Source: a virus. From it: DNA of 21,785 nucleotides. A program made the translations under genes and the position numbers. The DNA is taken from IMG/VR virus record IMGVR_UViG_3300025162_000193, positions 1-21,785 of that record, one strand, 5' to 3'. This document shows, piece by piece, positions 18,608-21,785 of this stretch (its first letter is position 1; each line of letters opens with the position of its first letter). The notes under the pieces are model-generated. The model was not told the DNA's origin and did not search any database. It saw nothing but the letters and a program-made list of their open reading frames with translations.

Positions 18608-19428
18608 CGGGCCATCCACGGCGGCAGCTTGTTGGCGGCGAGCTGGAACTGGTAGCGCATCAGGAGGGCTTGCGTGGCGTCCGCCATCTGACGCGGGGAG
18701 AGGGTGCCCACGCCCATCGTGTTGACAGCGATGTCAGAACGCACGCGGGGAGCCATCTTCTGTGTGAGCAGGTACCAGCAGGCGTAGGAGATGATGGGGT
18801 CCTTGGCCCTGTCGGGCAGGCCAACGTCGTCTAGCGTGGTGTCGTCATCTACCAGAGGGGCGGCACGGTTTATGCAGCGAACGCGCATATACCCAGAAGG
18901 AGCAGAGAAGAAGCGCAGGTTCAAGCAGCCGCCATCTGAGAACCAGTCGTACTTGGAGCGAGCCATCCTCGTCCATGCCCCAGTGTTGCTCGTGCGGGTC
19001 TCTACGGCGGTGATGAACTGTACCGCCGGGGCCAGCGCGTACTCGTAGGTGTCGCCAAGGAGGGAGATGCTGGTGTCGGCTTTGGCGACGTAGAAGGCCG
19101 GGAAGAGGTTGTCGACAGCGGCGTCCACCGCCTGCCCCACAAGGGTCATGGGCCAGCAGAGGTACTTGTAGCGGATACGCACGAGCACGGAAGCTGCGGG
19201 GGCGATGTTGAAGGTGATGGTTCCGGTGTAGTAGTCCATCGTGAGGGCGCTCGTGGTGACGCCGTCCTTCGTCGCAATCACGCTGCCGGGGGCGATGCGA
19301 TACCCTAGCGGGGCGAGGATGTAGCTCGCCGTCGCACCGTCGCCGGTCGTCTCCGCGTAGCCGTCGAGAGCCACATTCTCCAGCTCGTCATTCACGAGGC
19401 CGACGAGTTCGAGGCGAGTCACAGTCAT
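18604..19428 (-). CDS. Virion protein, beta-sandwich plus helical neck-like domain
   Basis: A 274-residue protein. Residues 1-20 form a helix; 25-80 are an immunoglobulin-like or sandwich segment (DGATASYILAPLGYRIAPGS, MDYYTGTITFNIAP); 90-210 mixed with many aromatic strands; 225-270 helical (SPRQMADATQALLMRYQFQL) ending PPWMAR. The TGDGATASYxL...DYxTGTITF pattern is common in phage structural proteins. It may be a head-tail connector or tail-assembly protein, which I cannot decide. ATG 19428 overlaps the repeat protein stop (ATGA). Confidence 0.65.
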   Translation of the reverse strand: MTVTRLELVGLVNDELENVALDGYAETTGDGATASYILAPLGYRIAPGSVIATKDGVTTSALTMDYYTGTITFNIAPAASVLVRIRYKYLCWPMTLVGQAVDAAVDNLFPAFYVAKADTSISLLGDTYEYALAPAVQFITAVETRTSNTGAWTRMARSKYDWFSDGGCLNLRFFSAPSGYMRVRCINRAAPLVDDDTTLDDVGLPDRAKDPIISYACWYLLTQKMAPRVRSDIAVNTMGVGTLSPRQMADATQALLMRYQFQLAANKLPPWMAR

Positions 19429-20495
19429 AGATGAGCACCCCCTTTGTTGGGCAGTCGCTTTGATACGTTGTCTAGTATCATTATACCATTGTTATGCAGA
19501 CGCCCCCCGCCCTCACGGTCCATCGCGGCAAGCTTTCCATGGAGCACCTTGGAGTCGTGAAGGAGGCGTAGCACGTCGATGCGCCCGGTAGCGTCGACGG
19601 AGATGCTCACCTGTCCCGACAGCAGAGCCGTGCGAATCAGCTCCACGTTGGCGACGCTCAGGCTGACCCCTGCTTGTCCCGCGAGGGTGTACATGAAGCC
19701 GAGCAGAGCGGTGGCGCTCAGGCTGATTCCTGCGCCTCCGGCAAGGGGGCGCTTGGCAGCGAGTGTGGCGCTTCCTGCGCTCAGGCTGATGGAGGCGGGG
19801 CCAGTTAGTGCGGGCTTACCCTGCAAGGCTGCGGTGGCACTCAGCGCGATGCCCGCAGGCCCGGCGAGTGGGCGGTTGGCGGCGAGTGTGCCCGTCGCAT
19901 CCATGCCGACGCCCGCGACTCCGGAGAGCGCCCAGACGGCCTCGATGACGCTGATTGCCGCCGTGGCGCTGACCCCGACCGCCCCAGCACCCGAGAGCGC
20001 GAGGCTGGCGAGGATGGCTGCGGTCGCACTGGCGCTGACTCCCGCTGCCCCGGCAAGCTGGTAGACCGTGCCGCCGCCATTGAGAATGATGGAGGCTGTC
20101 GCGCTGATGCTGATGTCCGCGCTACCGGCAAGAGTGGCGACGAACTCTGTGAGACTGATGGTGCCAGTGGCCGACATGGCTATGCCTGCGCCACCAGCGA
20201 GCCCGGCCCGAAGCGCCAGCGCAGCCGCGACAGACAGGGAGATGCCAGCGCTCCCAGCCACCCCAGCCTTGATAGCCGCTGCTCCTGTGGCCGAGAGGGC
20301 CACTCCTGCATTACCGGAAAGACCAGCCCGTAGCGCGGCGGACCCACTCGCCCCCATGCCGACACCTAGCACTCCTGCAACAAGGGAGAGCGTGTGCATG
20401 TCGCCCGATGCTCCCATGCCTACTCCCGAGCTGCCCGCGAGCTGGTACACGGACCCTCCACCAGCAGTCCCGTCGAGTAGGAGCAGAAGGGTCAT
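19425..20495 (-). CDS. Virion protein with fourteen tandem 20-residue repeats
   Basis: A 356-residue protein. Residues 16-310 are about 14 copies of a 20-24 residue repeat, consensus (L)-(A/S)-G-x-A-G-(V/I)-x-(L/M)-S-A-T-(A/G)-x-(L/I), for example LAGPAGIALSATAAL and LAGGAGISLSATALL. The alternating small and hydrophobic residues suggest a solenoid or a stack of beta hairpins. A distinct C-terminal segment (311-356: LLHDSKVLHGKLAAMDREGG and onward) follows. It is encoded among tail genes and its composition is almost free of Lys, Arg and Cys in the repeats, so a fibre or spacer role is likely. ATG 20495 overlaps the upstream stop. Not recognised as a named family. Confidence 0.72.
   Translation of the reverse strand: MTLLLLLDGTAGGGSVYQLAGSSGVGMGASGDMHTLSLVAGVLGVGMGASGSAALRAGLSGNAGVALSATGAAAIKAGVAGSAGISLSVAAALALRAGLAGGAGIAMSATGTISLTEFVATLAGSADISISATASIILNGGGTVYQLAGAAGVSASATAAILASLALSGAGAVGVSATAAISVIEAVWALSGVAGVGMDATGTLAANRPLAGPAGIALSATAALQGKPALTGPASISLSAGSATLAAKRPLAGGAGISLSATALLGFMYTLAGQAGVSLSVANVELIRTALLSGQVSISVDATGRIDVLRLLHDSKVLHGKLAAMDREGGGRLHNNGIMILDNVSKRLPNKGGAHL
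19461..19488 (-). promoter_or_regulatory. AT-rich intragenic promoter and operator-like repeat
   Basis: On the minus strand, TGGTATAAT (19488-19480) is a perfect extended -10. Immediately after it lies TGATAC-N8-GTATCA (19480-19461), an inverted repeat at the expected transcription start. No good -35 is present. It is inside the last codons of the repeat protein gene, about 50 bases before the next gene, and uses rare-looking ATA, CTA and TCA codons in an otherwise G/C-ending gene. Confidence 0.5.
19572..20450 (-). repeat. Coding tandem repeat, about 14 units of 60-72 bp
   Basis: The repeats of the 356-residue protein are diverged at DNA level, but they keep CTSGC(A/C)GG-type blocks and GC(C/G)AC-rich ends each 60-72 bp. 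Units with an exact 20-residue length dominate (for example residues 228-247 and 248-267), while others insert 1-4 residues at the turn. No exact long DNA repeats are seen, so the array is old or under selection. Confidence 0.75.
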
Positions 20496-21487
20496 GCGCG
20501 ACCGAAGACGATGAGGGGGGAGAGGTCGTTGCCGGTCGTGTAAGTTACGTAGCAGCAGTAGCTCTCTGCCCAGTCTTCAAGAGACGTTCCGAACGGGTCA
20601 CTGAATGTGCCGTAGGTGGCAAAGTTGTAGGCGTTATTCCCGGCGCCTACTATCTGACAGAGGAAGTCGATGCCGCTGGAGTCTGTCTCCTGCGCCAGCC
20701 AGTACGTCCCGGCGGGAAGCGTGACCTGCGATGCAGGCGTGAGCGCGACCCACGCCGCAGCAGCGTTGTCGGCAATCGCCGCCGAGGCGTTGTAGGTCAG
20801 CTGGAGCGCGCCGGGAGAGCCAGATGAGTCGGCGTATATTGCGGCCTTGATGTGAGCGTTCGCCGCGTGTCCTGAGTGCTGGTTGTCGACGTAGGTGCTG
20901 AAGTTCCCCATGACGCCGGATGCCGTCAGCGTGAACTTCGAGGCCAACTTGTTCCCGAGGTTGCCTCCGTCTAGCGCTGGGCTGGTGACGTCCTGATTGC
21001 CGAAGTAGGGCGCGGTGCTATAGGTAGCGTAGAACGACGGGTTGGTATTGTTCTGTCCGCCAGCGGGATACGTCGTGGGAGTGCCAGAGCCATACGCAGC
21101 GCCAGTGGAAGCGAAGTAGCCGCCATTGGCGTCCCCGTATATCTTGACTCCACTGGCATTACTGTCGAGGTGAATGCCCAGCCAGTAGTCTGCGGCGGGA
21201 AGACTGGGAGGGCTGGAGAATCCGAAGTAGACCCAGCCGGGAGCTTGATTGTCTGAGAGCGCGACAGGTGCGCTGACGGCTTGCAGGGTGGTGGGGTTGC
21301 CCCCCGTGGCGCTGTAGATGACCCCCCTGCAATAGCAGGCTGCGTGCCCTGCGGTTTGATTATCGAGGTACCCCGAGACTCCGGAGACGGTACCCGTCTC
21401 AGTGAGCGTGAACCGTCCCGAGATGATGGAATCGGCATCCCCGTCATCGTAGGAAGCACCGATGCTTGTCTTGCCGAAGGTCGTCAC
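20492..21487 (-). CDS. Tail protein with two duplicated beta-sandwich domains
   Basis: A 331-residue protein made of two related halves. Domain 1 has FTLT (26-29), YLDNQTAGHAA (40-50), WVYF and YWLGIHLDS; domain 2 has FTLT (185-188), YVDNQHSGHAA (199-209), WVAL and YWLAQETDS, an offset of 159. Each half looks like a jelly-roll that could bind carbohydrate, and C51, C53, C277, C311 and C312 are unpaired in the pattern. It sits between two other tail genes. GTG 21487 follows the preceding stop by 6 bases with GAGCTGAC upstream. The likely role is a fibre or adhesin domain; the fold is inferred. Confidence 0.72.
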   Translation of the reverse strand: MTTFGKTSIGASYDDGDADSIISGRFTLTETGTVSGVSGYLDNQTAGHAACYCRGVIYSATGGNPTTLQAVSAPVALSDNQAPGWVYFGFSSPPSLPAADYWLGIHLDSNASGVKIYGDANGGYFASTGAAYGSGTPTTYPAGGQNNTNPSFYATYSTAPYFGNQDVTSPALDGGNLGNKLASKFTLTASGVMGNFSTYVDNQHSGHAANAHIKAAIYADSSGSPGALQLTYNASAAIADNAAAAWVALTPASQVTLPAGTYWLAQETDSSGIDFLCQIVGAGNNAYNFATYGTFSDPFGTSLEDWAESYCCYVTYTTGNDLSPLIVFGRA

Positions 21488-21493
21488 GTCAGC

Positions 21494-21785
21494 TCATGCG
21501 TAGAAGCAAACGCCTGTAGGCGCTGTGGCGGGAGCCGATGCGCCCGCGACAGCCGTCGCCGCTCCCCATCCGATGCCCGTGGCGAAGTTGGCGATGGGCA
21601 GCCCATGAGGGGCGATGACGAGCGTGCCTGTCCCCGCCGTGATGGGCACCGGCAGAGAAAAGATGACCGATGTGCCCAGAGTCGGTGTACCGGCGGTGTT
21701 GAAGAACTGAATCCACGTCACGGCTGCTACGCCGTTGACTACGTAGAGGCCGTAGAGGCTGCCCGCACTAGCCTTGACGCTACCG
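21494..21785 (-). CDS. Virion/tail protein, C-terminal part (partial)
   Basis: The open frame enters from the right edge and stops at 21494. The visible 96 residues begin GSVKASAGSLYGLYVVNGVA and continue AVTWIQFFNTAGTPTLGTSV to APTGVCFYA. The pattern 'SVKxSAGxLYGxYVxN...xVQFFNxAG' is one I know from many phage structural proteins, as a compact beta domain at the C-terminus. A GTG at 21721 is an internal Val codon, not the start, because the frame stays coding upstream. The gene's beginning is outside the window. Confidence 0.78.
   Translation of the reverse strand, partial: GSVKASAGSLYGLYVVNGVAAVTWIQFFNTAGTPTLGTSVIFSLPVPITAGTGTLVIAPHGLPIANFATGIGWGAATAVAGASAPATAPTGVCFYA

Noticed and set aside
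1-21785. tRNA genes to accompany RtcB
   Set aside because: No cloverleaf with a T-loop such as GTTCGAATC was seen on either strand by eye; a covariance-model search would be decisive.

Overview
The window reads as part of a double-stranded DNA tailed-phage (or prophage) genome from a GC-rich host. The signs are tightly packed genes, most joined by 4-base ATGA/GTGA-type overlaps, a high G/C third codon position, virion and lysis genes, a DnaB-type replicative helicase and many very small Cys-rich proteins. The sigma70-like promoter hexamers and the CHAP-type peptidoglycan hydrolase point to a bacterial host. I cannot name the host. No terminase, portal, capsid, tape measure, integrase or DNA polymerase is in the window, so it is a partial genome.

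Left arm, 1-6116, plus strand. This is an accessory block. It holds a gamma-glutamylcyclotransferase-fold protein with an added zinc-ribbon-like tail, small unknown proteins, a DUF2958-type protein, a candidate promoter/operator/hairpin control region (1930-2065), more small zinc-ribbon-like proteins, a complete RtcB RNA ligase (3314-4468), two DNA-binding-like regulators with a promoter between them, and a strong intrinsic terminator (6127-6164). A structured 120-base gap follows, where the two transcription directions converge.

Middle, 6287-12845, minus strand (read right to left). This is the DNA replication and recombination block: a protein with an SSB-type acidic tip, an EVK-motif putative nuclease, a Cas4-like Fe-S exonuclease, a DnaB-type helicase, then coiled-coil and zinc-ribbon small proteins, a VRR-NUC nuclease and an HNH-type nuclease. 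A candidate promoter and hairpin sit just upstream of the SSB-like gene.

Right arm, 12963-21785, minus strand. Upstream are virion proteins: a partial structural protein at the edge, a duplicated beta-sandwich-like protein, a 14-repeat protein, a beta-sandwich/neck-like protein and an 856-residue propeller-like tail protein. A membrane-anchored protein and a CHAP endolysin follow, separated by a promoter-bearing gap with a perfect 13-bp inverted repeat. After these come a metallophosphoesterase, several small proteins and a two-helix membrane protein.

The main points for a second look are: a CACCCA...AGGAGA...ACC motif recurring in front of four start codons on both strands; an AT-rich TATAAT/operator-like element inside the end of the repeat protein gene; the 14-repeat protein itself; RtcB and the GGCT fusion as phage accessory enzymes; a probable frameshift at about 4710; and several genes (34, 49, 64, 43 and 22 residues) that a simple gene caller would miss.
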